Assembly: GCA_030123605.1 (NCBI GenBank)
Contig: CP126123.1
Coordinates: 2,460,001-2,524,000, forward strand
DNA length: 64,000 nucleotides
Direction: 5' to 3'
Source of the DNA: Nitrospira sp.
GTDB lineage: Bacteria; Nitrospirota; Nitrospiria; Nitrospirales; Nitrospiraceae
Shown: piece by piece, positions 26,201-34,372 of the stretch
Numbering within the stretch: position 1 is the first letter of the stretch
Layout: each line of letters opens with the position of its first letter
Translations under genes and position numbers: made by a program
The notes under the pieces: generated by a model
What the model was told of the DNA's origin: nothing
Seen by the model: the letters and a program-made list of their open reading frames with translations, nothing else
Database searches by the model: none

Positions 26201-27281
26201 GACCTCGGATCAGTTTTTCGACGAGGCCCAATTCGAATCCTATCGCCGACTGGGCGAACATGTAGCCCAGCAGGTCCTGCGCCCCGCGATCCAACGCAGC
26301 GGGCAGGATTTCTCCACCCTCTGCCACGCGCTCCGCTCCTACTGGGTCACCACCCCGCCGGGCATGCAGGAATCGTTTCTGGGAGAGACGAACGACCTCA
26401 AGGATCTCGAACGCCTCTTGCGGGACGACCCGGACCTCTTGCGCTACGACCTGGAAATCTACCCGGAACTCCGCTCCCTCTTCGGCATCGATCCGGTCGG
26501 CACGGGGCTCAACCCGCGCCCCGCCTTGCACACCTGTAACCTGCAAATCCAGCTCATGGAGCAGGTCTACCTGGCCGTGAATCTGGAGGAGTTCCATGGC
26601 CATGCGCTCAATCGCGGCTGGATGAACCTGTTCCGACGCTGGACCGCTTCCGCCACCTTCCGCCTGTTCTGGCCCACACTCTGCGGCATGTACAGCCGGC
26701 AATTCGTGCAGTTTGCCGACCAGCACTTGAACCTGTCGCTCGACGACGTCGTGGCGTTGGAACCGATGGGGCGGACGAGCGACCTCGCGTTCCTGTTCAG
26801 AGACCTGTCGATCGAATGGGCTTCCGAGCCAGGCTATGCCCGAAGTTTCATGCGGGCCCTGGAACAGCCGCTCCCGTTAGAAGAGCCATCCGCGGACAAG
26901 ACCCGCCCACGCCTTGCGGCATGGCAGATGCGCCTGCCTGCGCTATCCTCGCCGAACGGACCAAGCGGCCCCGGCGAAATCCTGGCCGTGGTCGCAGCCA
27001 CACGGCTGTCCGTCGAAGGACACCGGCTCACATTGCATGGATGGGTCAGACCGGCCTATCGAGGGTTGGGGTTGGGGCACCGGCTCTTCGGGACCGCCAT
27101 CACAGCATTGCTCGACGCCTACCCCGGCCACAAGGTGACCGTCGACTTGGGTCCCGACAATCCCGCATGGGCCGGCACCTCCATTCGAAATGTCGGGTGG
27201 CTTCGATTCTACGAACAGTTGGGGTTCACGCGAGATCGGTCGGATCCGAATCGGTTCCAGATGACCCGCCTGCTGACCTGA
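23262..27281 (+). CDS. Very large patatin-like phospholipase, multi-pass membrane protein with C-terminal GNAT domain
   Basis: 1339 residues from GTG 23262; ATG 23304 would remove 14 residues and both have weak ribosome-binding sites. Residues about 60-130 hold the patatin oxyanion loop (FSGGGIRSATF) and the nucleophile Ser109 in STVSGGGYIGS. The catalytic Asp861 comes far later in LSDGGHFENLG. Between them, about 185-580, lie some ten membrane helices, so the hydrolase domain is split by a large membrane insertion. Residues about 1225-1335 are a GNAT acetyltransferase (YRGLGLGHRLFG acetyl-CoA loop). Expected activity: hydrolysis of membrane lipids, perhaps combined with acyl transfer. Single-gene unit under a putative sigma-54 promoter. 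Confidence 0.82.
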   Translation: MSIGQPEQNPLGTTMKPPAQQDNPLSLAAILEEEIQLLHGPLPKDHPIGAPDDVRMMALFRHIHACHPKRAGLCFSGGGIRSATFCLGILQSLARLQLLDKFDYLSTVSGGGYIGSWLTAWIHRHPRGPAGVIEDLRSASKPDATEASHPVQWLRNYSNYLSPHLGFLSADSWTLLGIYLRNLHLNWMVLLPLLMLPLLIPRWFIALTQLNGPQARLPEYAIPSLLTVGLGLAVMALIYLHLCRPTLRDYRRRTWWRYLERQQWFLIACLIPLVAATTCLAMTWAWFRNGGGTLEQFTLRHAVLGGALLHTGSWLFSTVALKRFIPFSWWLVWETCAVSASGALGGWFLWSVLVKTPDRIMVADVAEWFACFAVPGVLVMFLLTATVFIGLASRFTEEQDREWWGRTGSWVLIMIVVWSSLSAVVVFGPGLIHWMTPKVAASLGGLSGIMTLVLGFGSKTAAQPQEERSRLSIVADMAVKAAAPLFMLCVLIALTLGTSWQLDVFAHQFGMHLSDLAHPKPLGEQIPPDPWGHGQVLHHTPLRILLYFTLLVTGLGFVMARLININRFSLHAMYRNRLIRAYLGASRTQVERERTFNPFTGFDNLDNPAMSDVRFDDLRLARLLYAREFSADTRAQLESFHDLSDMPPVQLQTMLYRLTQELSALLQRDALSQAAAELRVGPACAGKTTALREWTKGTAAGREAATWFVELFLNQLHNQAPRPLHLINIALNLVKGDNLAWQQRKAQSFTVSALHSGSWNLGYRRSEDYAANRYLNQPISLGTALAISGAAASPNMGYHSSSAVTFLLALFNVRLGWWLGNPGPAGADTYRKSSPDVSVDPLLAEAFGLTDARHPYVYLSDGGHFENLGLYEMVLRRCHCILVVDAGCDPNATFEDLGNAIRKIRIDLGIDIEINLDQLRRKPDTTTCGRHHAIGLIRYDKVDANATAGTLLYLKPSLTGNEPPDVQDYAARHPAFPHEPTSDQFFDEAQFESYRRLGEHVAQQVLRPAIQRSGQDFSTLCHALRSYWVTTPPGMQESFLGETNDLKDLERLLRDDPDLLRYDLEIYPELRSLFGIDPVGTGLNPRPALHTCNLQIQLMEQVYLAVNLEEFHGHALNRGWMNLFRRWTASATFRLFWPTLCGMYSRQFVQFADQHLNLSLDDVVALEPMGRTSDLAFLFRDLSIEWASEPGYARSFMRALEQPLPLEEPSADKTRPRLAAWQMRLPALSSPNGPSGPGEILAVVAATRLSVEGHRLTLHGWVRPAYRGLGLGHRLFGTAITALLDAYPGHKVTVDLGPDNPAWAGTSIRNVGWLRFYEQLGFTRDRSDPNRFQMTRLLT

Positions 27282-27339
27282 CTGGTCGGCAGACACCACC
27301 CCAGACGATCGGCACAGCTCTCCACCGGAGAAAAGTCGG

Positions 27340-29901
27340 TCATTGCCAGGCAGGTGCCTGCGTCCCGTCGCCGTTCAGCCAATACGGAACCCAGGCGAGG
27401 GCGACGAGTTTGACGACGATATTCGACTTGGTGGGTTTCACCGAAAGGCTCTCCAGCTTCTCCGTGAGGGGATCGCTCGCCGCAACCAACGCCTCGGTTT
27501 CGGTCTTGAACTGCACCTCCAACTCTGCCAACTGCTGCTGAAGCGCCGTCACGTTGTCTTCAGCCAAACTCACGTCCTTCGATTCTTTCATTACCCGGCC
27601 CGCGCCGCGAATCGCGGTGGTGGCTTTGCCGATGTTCGTCGCGCTGATCGTCTTGCGCCCGAGAAACGCCCCCAGAATGGTCGCACCGACCGAGATCGCC
27701 GCCTGCAACTGACTGCTGCGTGACTCCGCCTGCTGCCGTTCGACCACCTGCTCGGCCCGGCGGATGCGATCCTGCAGCGCCGCGATCTTCGGTGCGTACT
27801 TTTTGCGGAGCGCTTCGCTCTGTCGATCGCGTTCTTCCCGGCCGGTCTGCTGCAGCCGTACCCGGAAATCGCGCTCCGACTCGCCAGGCTGAGACAATTC
27901 TTTCGTTCCGATGCTGCGAAACAGGTCGATTGCTTGCGTGCGGAACAACCAGCCGGACAAATCGGTCTTCCAGGTCTCGTACTGCTTCGCTTTGCTTGCG
28001 GTGCCCGGCAACGGTCCGAACTGCACACCATCGACTGGATCACGATCCAAATCAGACAAGGCTAGGTCCGTCGCCTTCGCCCGATCCCACTCTACCGGTA
28101 TGGCACCCTCGCTGATGGGTGCCAACAGAGTCCGAGGCTCCGTCGTATCGACCCCCGCCTTTGTGTCCGCGAACCGTACCTGCGCCGCACCCAGCACCAT
28201 CGGTTGGTAGACGAGCGCGCTTCCCTCCGGTCGGCGGCCACGGATCGGAACAAAGTATTGCGGCACGTCGGGCGGCAGCATCGGACGTGAGGCCCGAGGC
28301 GCGACACGTGAGGCGACTGCTTCAGTTGTCAGTGCCGCCTGTTGACCAGAGCCATTCTTGTCCGTCCCCGTTGACGTTTGCCCCCTGAGGCCTAACCCCT
28401 TCAGCGGTTCCATGAGCCGCTTAATTTGCGTCCTTGTCAGCGGGCCGCGGAGATACGAGAGCGTCCAACGGGTTTGAAATACCTCCGGCGCATCCTCATG
28501 CACATTGTTCAACAGAAAAACGCGGTTCCCGAGTCCCGCCAGAGTCTGCTCCATCTGTCGGCGATCGAATTTCTTCCCGCTGCTGGCCGCCGCGCCTTCC
28601 AGGCCCTCGATCACCCGCGCCTTGTCGCGCTCCGTTTGCAGGCGACCGATAAACCAGGTGCCGGTATTGGCCAACCCCTTGTAATCGAGATCTACCGGAT
28701 TTTGCGTGGCCAGCACGACACCCAACCCGAACGCGCGCGCCTGCTTGAGCAACGTCAACAAGGGCGCTTTCGACGGAGGATTGGCCACCGGCGGGAAGTA
28801 ACCGAAAATTTCATCCATATAGAGGATCGCGCGCAGGCTGGTCGTGCCAGATTGAGAACGGATCCAGCCCAACGTCTGGTTCAAGAGCAGCGACACGAAG
28901 AACATCCGTTCCGCATCGTTCAAATGGGCGATCGAAAAAATCGCGATGCGCGGCTTGCCCGAGGGACCGTGCAACATCTGCCCGACATCCAGCGCCTCAC
29001 CCTCCATCCAGGCGGAAAAGCCTGGAGCTGCGAGTAAATTGTTCAGCTGCATGGCCAGGGCGAATCGTTCCTTCGAGGGGAAAAACGATTCCAGATCGAG
29101 CACCCCCACCTTCGTCATCGGCGGCGTTTGGATATGATGAATGAGGGTCGCCAGATCGAGGTCCTGCTCCGCTCGCCAGGCGCTGTCGAGGATCGAGGAG
29201 ATGAGAATGTGCTCGCGGCTCTTGATCGGATCGACCTGGACCCCGATCAGTCCCAGCAGGCTGGTGACCGTCGTGCCGATACGTTCACGCCAGAGTTCGG
29301 CATCATCGAGCGCCTCAGGTGACGGAGCGGCGAAAGACTTCAGGATCGACACCGGCAGGCCCGCATTGCTCCCGGGCGTATAGACCACGAACTCCGCCGC
29401 ATCGCGTAACTTCTGAATCCGCTCGCCGCTTTGCCCCCATTCACCCAATCCCTTCTGCCACAAGGCTGCCTGCTGCGCCGCATAGTCCGACGCGGATAGC
29501 CCCTTCTTGCGCGCGTCGTCCTCGTTGATCCAGGGTGCAAAATCCTCTCCGCGGAGCTGCGGGAACGTGAGCAACAGGTTCGCCAGATCTCCCTTCGGGT
29601 CGATGACGAGCGCCGGGATGCCATCGATCGCCGCTTCTTCCAGCAGGCCGAGGCACAGGCCGGTCTTGCCGCTCCCCGTCATGCCGACACAGACGGCATG
29701 GGTCACCAAATCTTTCGAATCGTAGAGCAGCCACCCAGGCTTGGCCTGCTTGGTTGTCAGGTCATAGGGGCGCCCCAGATAGAAGACGCCGAGCTTTTCA
29801 AAATCGGCGGCGCCGTCAGGAGCTGAATGCGGCGGCTGGGTCGCCGGTACTCCGGCCTTCGAGCTTCCCTTGGTCTTGGAATCGTGCTTCCTCGGCGGCA
29901 T
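27340..29901 (-). CDS. HerA/FtsK-type ATP-binding protein (DUF87-like) with C-terminal coiled coil
   Basis: 853 residues. Walker A is GMTGSGKTG near residue 75, and Walker B is AILYMDEIFGYFPP near 365; VVLATQNPVDLDYKGL near 400 matches sensor-1 of the HerA/FtsK ATPase group. Residues about 690-770 are a charged coiled coil, followed by a short Gly-rich hydrophobic stretch and a second coiled coil. Such proteins act on DNA ends or as ATP-driven translocases; no nuclease partner (NurA) or toxin gene stands next to it. Soluble, Pro-rich short N terminus. The convergent patatin gene ends 58 bp away. Confidence 0.85.
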   Translation of the reverse strand: MPPRKHDSKTKGSSKAGVPATQPPHSAPDGAADFEKLGVFYLGRPYDLTTKQAKPGWLLYDSKDLVTHAVCVGMTGSGKTGLCLGLLEEAAIDGIPALVIDPKGDLANLLLTFPQLRGEDFAPWINEDDARKKGLSASDYAAQQAALWQKGLGEWGQSGERIQKLRDAAEFVVYTPGSNAGLPVSILKSFAAPSPEALDDAELWRERIGTTVTSLLGLIGVQVDPIKSREHILISSILDSAWRAEQDLDLATLIHHIQTPPMTKVGVLDLESFFPSKERFALAMQLNNLLAAPGFSAWMEGEALDVGQMLHGPSGKPRIAIFSIAHLNDAERMFFVSLLLNQTLGWIRSQSGTTSLRAILYMDEIFGYFPPVANPPSKAPLLTLLKQARAFGLGVVLATQNPVDLDYKGLANTGTWFIGRLQTERDKARVIEGLEGAAASSGKKFDRRQMEQTLAGLGNRVFLLNNVHEDAPEVFQTRWTLSYLRGPLTRTQIKRLMEPLKGLGLRGQTSTGTDKNGSGQQAALTTEAVASRVAPRASRPMLPPDVPQYFVPIRGRRPEGSALVYQPMVLGAAQVRFADTKAGVDTTEPRTLLAPISEGAIPVEWDRAKATDLALSDLDRDPVDGVQFGPLPGTASKAKQYETWKTDLSGWLFRTQAIDLFRSIGTKELSQPGESERDFRVRLQQTGREERDRQSEALRKKYAPKIAALQDRIRRAEQVVERQQAESRSSQLQAAISVGATILGAFLGRKTISATNIGKATTAIRGAGRVMKESKDVSLAEDNVTALQQQLAELEVQFKTETEALVAASDPLTEKLESLSVKPTKSNIVVKLVALAWVPYWLNGDGTQAPAWQ

Positions 29902-29961
29902 AGATCACCAGGCTGAGAGTGGAAGGGTCGGGCCGTTGTCCGGAGAAATCGGAGGCCATTC

Positions 29962-30070
29962 TAGCAGGATGGTGAAAAAGTCCGCCAGCGTTGTTCTCGC
30001 GTCGCTCAGAGGCTCCCCGTACCGACACGCGTACACCTCTTTGCTCGCTGCGGCCTCGCTTGTCGCAGCA
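29962..30070 (+). repeat. Dispersed intergenic repeat, family 1, copy 3
   Basis: TAGCAGGATGGTGAAAAAGT, then CCGCCAGCGTTGTTCTCGCG, TCGCTCAGAGGCTC, CCGTACCGACACGCGTAC and GCTCGCTGCGGCCTCGCTTG. Same block order as the copies at 5165 and 15427. It occupies the divergent gap between the ATPase and hybrid-kinase genes; the rest of that gap (30071-30209) shows only the AGGAAG site of the next gene. Confidence 0.7.
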
Positions 30071-30209
30071 GCGAGGGCGTGATTGAAGCAAAAGCGGTGG
30101 TGAATCATGCGGGCTAGCGTTTTCCGCCGCCCCTGCGTTACAGTAGCACCGCCTTCCGCTGCCGGACAGAGCCGCAGCTACGGCGTCTCCCTTCGAACAG
30201 GAAGTAGGT

Positions 30210-32402
30210 ATGGTCGACCTGCTTTCTACAGAGCATCGCATCCTTGAACGGGGACTGATGCAGTTCCGCCCGTTCGGCGTCGAGGCGAACGGTGAACGGA
30301 TTCGCGACACGCCCGGCATCAAAGTCCGCGCCTTCGTCGATTACCTGGAAGAGTCGGTCGCCCGGACTCACGGCCGCGAGGCCGGCGAAGAGGCGGTCGG
30401 CGCCCTCTGCCGGCTGCTGAACGAACGCATCACCGACCGCGCCTACCATGTGTCTCTTCGCTTCCTGAAAAACGACTGGAACAGCTACTCTTACGAATTC
30501 GTCTGTTTCCTGATCGAATTCTGCAGGGACATCTCCGGAGATCCGCTGTTCGCCGAACATGCCGGGCGAGCCAAGTTCATCTCTTCTCTCCTGCAGACGT
30601 TGGGCCGCCCCTTTTCCGTCCGGTACATCTATGAAAAGTTCGGCTACTTCGGCGAGAAGCTCTCCTCTCTCACCCTCAGCGTGGAATCCGTCACGGACAG
30701 CACCGCCGTGCTCACCATGCGGTACCCGCAGTCGATTCTCGACAAACTCGGGCCCTACCGCAACGCCTGCGCCACGGTCATCTGCCAATCGGCGAAGGGC
30801 GGGCTCGCGGCCATCCCGGAAAAAGTCCACCATCTCCGGCCGGCCGAGGTCCGCGACCTCCAGTGCGTCGCACAAGGCGATGACTGTTGCCGATGGGAGG
30901 TGACATGGGAGCCGGAAAAACATTCCCACGTCCTCTGGATCACACTTGGGCTGATCACCGGCGGATCGGCTTTCGGCTACCTGTCCTTGCGGCACCCCGA
31001 TCTCTCGCTTATGGAGCGCTTCCTGTTGGCCAGCCCCCTTCTGATCATATGCTGGATCGCCGATTACCTCCGCATTCTTCTGAAGCGCATGCACGGGCGA
31101 GAGGCATTGGTCCAGGAACAGTTACGTACGGTCGAGGCGCGGCATGAGGAACTTCGGCAGGTCTACCTGGAACAGGAACAAAAAACGGTGGAGTTGCGGC
31201 AGGCCAACTATCAAATCGAATCGCTCAATGCGGGGCTGGAAGAGAAGGTCCGCAAACGGACGGCGGAACTTGAAGACGCCAACGAACGGTTGAAAGAAAT
31301 GGACCGGCTCAAATCACAGTTCCTTGCCCACGTGTCCCATGAGCTGCGCACCCCCCTCACCGGCATCAAGGGGCTTACGGAAAACCTGTTGGACGGATTG
31401 GGGGGGCCGCTCACCACGAAGCAAGAGCACAATCTCCGTCGCGTCGTCGACAATGCCGGGCGTTTGGCCCGCATGATCACCCATCTCCTAGAGCGATCAC
31501 GCATCGAGGCCGGAAAGCTCGACCTGACCCTGCGGGAAGTCGACCTCCCGGCATTGGCTCACGACCTCGTCGAGCAAATGCGTCCCCTGGCGCTGGCCAA
31601 ACGCCAGCAGCTGGAACTCTGCCGACAAGACCTTATAGGTACGGTCTGGGCCGATCCCGACAAGGTGAGTCAGATCCTGACGAACCTGGTCGAGAACGCG
31701 CTCAAATATACTCAGGACGGCGGAAGGATCGTGGTGACACTGGACGCGCAGAGTCCCCATTGGGCCGCGGTGTCGGTACAGGACGACGGGCCGGGGATTC
31801 CCGCCGACGCCCTCCCTAAGCTCTTCGACCCCTTCTACCAGATGCCGGATCTTCACCAGAGTGCGCCCAAAGGCCTGGGGCTCGGCCTCTCCATCGTCAA
31901 ACAACTCGTCGAAATGCACGGGGGAACGGTCTCGATCCGGAGTGAAGTCGGCCGCGGCTCGGAGTTTCGTTTTACGCTGCCGCTGCGCCCGACGGCAGGA
32001 ACCCCGCAGGCGACCACCGCCCAGACGAAGCGGCGGATCCTGGTGGTGGACGACGATCCTGATATCCGTCATCTCCTCCAAGAACGCTTGAGCGCGTACG
32101 GCTACCACGTCGATACCGCCGCCGATGGAGTCGATGCGTTGCGTCGCATCGGCGGAACCACGTTCGACGGCATGATTCTGGACATCTGTCTGCCGGAATT
32201 GGACGGGCTCGCCGTACTGCGGCAGATCCGCGAGCGGAGCGCCATGCCCATCATCATGGTGACGGCGTCCGGAGCCAAGGACCGCGCGGTCCAAGCCGTG
32301 AGCATCGGCGCCCAGGACTACGTACTGAAACCGTTTGATGTGGGGCAACTGCGCCAGGTGGTGGAGCGGTGGTTTGGGGCGGAGCAGCCGGTCGGCCATT
32401 GA
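30210..32402 (+). CDS. Hybrid sensor histidine kinase with V4R-like sensor (paralogue 1)
   Basis: 730 residues. Residues 1-235 form a sensor region whose end (CVAQGDDCCRWEV) resembles the Cys-rich close of 4-vinyl-reductase-like (V4R) domains, which bind small hydrophobic or aromatic ligands. Two hydrophobic segments at about 245-290 follow, then a coiled coil, the H-box (SHELRTPL, His377), ATP-binding N, G1 and G2 boxes (NLVENALKYTQDG, DDGPGIP, GLGLGLSIV) and a C-terminal receiver with Asp658 in ILDICLPELDG. AGGAAG precedes the ATG. The same architecture, plus a GAF domain, recurs at 52190. No dedicated regulator stands beside it. Confidence 0.9.
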   Translation: MVDLLSTEHRILERGLMQFRPFGVEANGERIRDTPGIKVRAFVDYLEESVARTHGREAGEEAVGALCRLLNERITDRAYHVSLRFLKNDWNSYSYEFVCFLIEFCRDISGDPLFAEHAGRAKFISSLLQTLGRPFSVRYIYEKFGYFGEKLSSLTLSVESVTDSTAVLTMRYPQSILDKLGPYRNACATVICQSAKGGLAAIPEKVHHLRPAEVRDLQCVAQGDDCCRWEVTWEPEKHSHVLWITLGLITGGSAFGYLSLRHPDLSLMERFLLASPLLIICWIADYLRILLKRMHGREALVQEQLRTVEARHEELRQVYLEQEQKTVELRQANYQIESLNAGLEEKVRKRTAELEDANERLKEMDRLKSQFLAHVSHELRTPLTGIKGLTENLLDGLGGPLTTKQEHNLRRVVDNAGRLARMITHLLERSRIEAGKLDLTLREVDLPALAHDLVEQMRPLALAKRQQLELCRQDLIGTVWADPDKVSQILTNLVENALKYTQDGGRIVVTLDAQSPHWAAVSVQDDGPGIPADALPKLFDPFYQMPDLHQSAPKGLGLGLSIVKQLVEMHGGTVSIRSEVGRGSEFRFTLPLRPTAGTPQATTAQTKRRILVVDDDPDIRHLLQERLSAYGYHVDTAADGVDALRRIGGTTFDGMILDICLPELDGLAVLRQIRERSAMPIIMVTASGAKDRAVQAVSIGAQDYVLKPFDVGQLRQVVERWFGAEQPVGH

Positions 32403-32420
32403 GGTTCGGTCAAGCCGCCC

Positions 32421-32527
32421 TTACGATTCCTTGAACACGAAAAAGACCGCCCCGCCCATCATGCCGAACCCGACCAGATAGTTCCGCTTGAGCGGCTCTT
32501 TCAAATACAGCACCGAAAGAGAATCAT
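32421..32527 (-). pseudogene. C-terminal remnant of a DUF486/DMT-type small membrane protein
   Basis: The minus strand encodes VLYLKEPLKRNYLVGF followed by a hydrophobic helix and FKES-stop, matching the end of DUF486 (DMT-superfamily) membrane proteins of about 110 residues. Upstream the frame continues into sequence unlike the family, so about two thirds of the gene is gone. It sits in the gap between the hybrid kinase and the DUF4143 gene; the rest of the gap has nothing recognisable. Confidence 0.6.
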
Positions 32528-32597
32528 GTGCATGAAATTCATCCTTTATGCGATGGTTTCGACCGCACCATACCGGCTTGGTTTGTCTCACCTTCGT

Positions 32598-33734
32598 TCA
32601 TGAGTAGGTCCCTTTCCACAAACGGTCCAGGAACTCTTGCCAAGGAAGAATCTCAATTTCACCTACACGGCGCGGAGTCGTTTCCTGGCTCACCACGACA
32701 TAGTGCTTCAGGAGCCGTTCCTCTTGCAGCGCACGCAGCCCCCGCAAGTCTCGGTCCGACACGTTCCTTTTTGCTTTGACCTCGATGGCGGTACGATCGT
32801 TCAAAACAAAATCCACTTCAAAGTCCGACGTCGAGCGCCAATAGGCCAAGTCCGGCACCCCTTCATAATCGCAATAGGTTTTCAGCTCATGGTGGAGGTA
32901 GGCCTCGAAGGCTTCTCCGAATTCAGGCGAGCCTTCTTGAAGCTGCCGACGCCGCTGCAAGTGCCGTACGATGCCGATGTCGAAGAAATAAAACTTCGCG
33001 GTCGTCAGGGGCTTTCGTTTCTCCGTCCGCTTCCATGCCGGCAAATCGTCGCCCAGTAACGTGTCGCGCAAAATGTAGAAATATTCCTGCACGGTGGATT
33101 TGGGCACTTGCGCGTCGCTCGCGATCTTGGAATAGTTGAGCATCTGTCCATTGCACAAGCTCGCCACGGTCAAGAACCGGCTGAACGCGGGTAGATTGCG
33201 GACGATGGCCTCGGCCGCCACCTCTTCCTTCAGATAGGTCCCCACGTAGGCCTGAAGATCCTCATAAGGCGAGTCGGAGAAATACAGCGAGGGGAGCAGG
33301 CCGCGGTCGAGTGCTGTCAAGAGGTTGAACTGCTGACCAAACTCCCTAAAGCAGAGCGGGTGAAGCCGCTTGATCCGTGCGCGGCCGCCCAGGAGATTCA
33401 GCCCCTTACGCTTGAGCGCACGTGCGCTGGAACCAGTCAGCAGGAAGCGAACGTTCTGGTCATCAATCATCACCTGGATCTCATCCAGGAGCAGCGGCAA
33501 TTTCTGGATTTCGTCCATGATGACCAGCTTGTCCTTGCGGGTCAGCTCCTGGCGCAGCCGGTGGGGCGATTGGTTGAACTTCAGAAAGGTGTCGGTCTCG
33601 TGCAGGTTGTAATATTTCGCATGGGGAAACTGGCGGCGGATCATGAACGTCTTCCCCGTTTGCCGGGGACCGAATAGGAAGTAAGACTTGGCTGCTACGA
33701 GTTTCGGAAGGTCAAGAATGCGGGGGATGTCCAT
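32598..33734 (-). CDS. AAA_14/DUF4143 ATPase with C-terminal nuclease-like fold
   Basis: 378 residues, full length for this common accessory family. Walker A is FGPRQTGKT at about 22-30, Walker B is LVIMDEIQK near 73. A winged-helix region around residues 195-240 (SKIASDAQVPKSTVQEYF) and a C-terminal PD-(D/E)XK-like core (DFEVDFVLN and AIEVKAK) follow. The family is widespread in accessory DNA; its function is unproven, and toxin-antitoxin, defence or regulatory roles have been suggested. The promoter places the transcription start within a few bases of the ATG, so the mRNA may be leaderless. Confidence 0.88.
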   Translation of the reverse strand: MDIPRILDLPKLVAAKSYFLFGPRQTGKTFMIRRQFPHAKYYNLHETDTFLKFNQSPHRLRQELTRKDKLVIMDEIQKLPLLLDEIQVMIDDQNVRFLLTGSSARALKRKGLNLLGGRARIKRLHPLCFREFGQQFNLLTALDRGLLPSLYFSDSPYEDLQAYVGTYLKEEVAAEAIVRNLPAFSRFLTVASLCNGQMLNYSKIASDAQVPKSTVQEYFYILRDTLLGDDLPAWKRTEKRKPLTTAKFYFFDIGIVRHLQRRRQLQEGSPEFGEAFEAYLHHELKTYCDYEGVPDLAYWRSTSDFEVDFVLNDRTAIEVKAKRNVSDRDLRGLRALQEERLLKHYVVVSQETTPRRVGEIEILPWQEFLDRLWKGTYS

Positions 33735-33742
33735 ATAGGCAG

Positions 33743-33782
33743 ATTATGATATTGGACACCGATGCTGTCAATTATCATGATA
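33743..33782 (-). promoter_or_regulatory. Strong sigma-70 promoter and palindrome of the DUF4143 gene
   Basis: On the minus strand TTGACA (33771-33766), a 17-bp spacer and CATAAT (33748-33743). The predicted start, near 33736, is 2-3 bases before the ATG at 33734. A perfect 10-bp palindrome TATCATGATA (33773-33782) adjoins the -35 box and could be an autoregulatory operator. Confidence 0.6.
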
Positions 33783-34335
33783 TCTGACGGCGATGGTGGC
33801 ATATATCTTACTAGCCGGGTCGCCACTGTTCGGCGGCCAAGGAGTCGCGCAGCTGCGGTTCACACAGGCCGGTCGTTGTACATCGGGTGCCCTACCAGGC
33901 GATGGTCATGAAGATATTGAAACCGGTGAGCAAAGCAATGAGGTGCTGAGGCTTCCCTGGTAAGTGACTGGCAAGAGAGCGCAAGACTGTTATCTGTTTC
34001 TTGCGACGACCTGTGAATGTTATCGCGCTTTAGAGTTTCACGCGGCCACGAGAAGCGACGGGACAACAGCTTCGTCTCAACGCATCGTGGCAAGCTCGCG
34101 AAATACTCATCCCTTGACTACTCACCTCATGCCTACACCACCAAAGCGGGCGGACCGGATCGTCCTTCACTGCGCGCGTCCAACGATCACCGTCCCTTTC
34201 TGCCTCCTTTTAAAGGAGCGGCCCAGGGCTGCCCTCCCCTCCGCGCATCGGACGAGCACAGTGTCATCGTGCGCGTTCTGCGAGGTGCGCGACGAAGAAG
34301 GAGCGTCAGGTTTGCACACGCCGGCGAGTTGGTGA
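33783..34335. other. Intergenic region of about 550 bp, no gene recognised
   Basis: No frame on either strand gives a recognisable protein, and the longest frames lack ribosome-binding sites. A 15-bp palindrome CTCCTTTTAAAGGAG lies near 34205. Base composition in 33900-34150 is lower in GC than the neighbouring genes, suggesting eroded or acquired DNA. Confidence 0.4.
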
Positions 34336-34364
34336 GCCGGCCGTGTCCCCGAAGGACGGCCGGC
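34336..34364 (-). terminator. Hairpin after uvrA
   Basis: GCCGGCCGT and ACGGCCGGC form a perfect 9-bp GC-rich stem with an 11-base loop just beyond the uvrA stop. No T-run follows on the minus strand, so termination strength is uncertain. Confidence 0.45.
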
Positions 34365-34372
34365 CAGCACGC

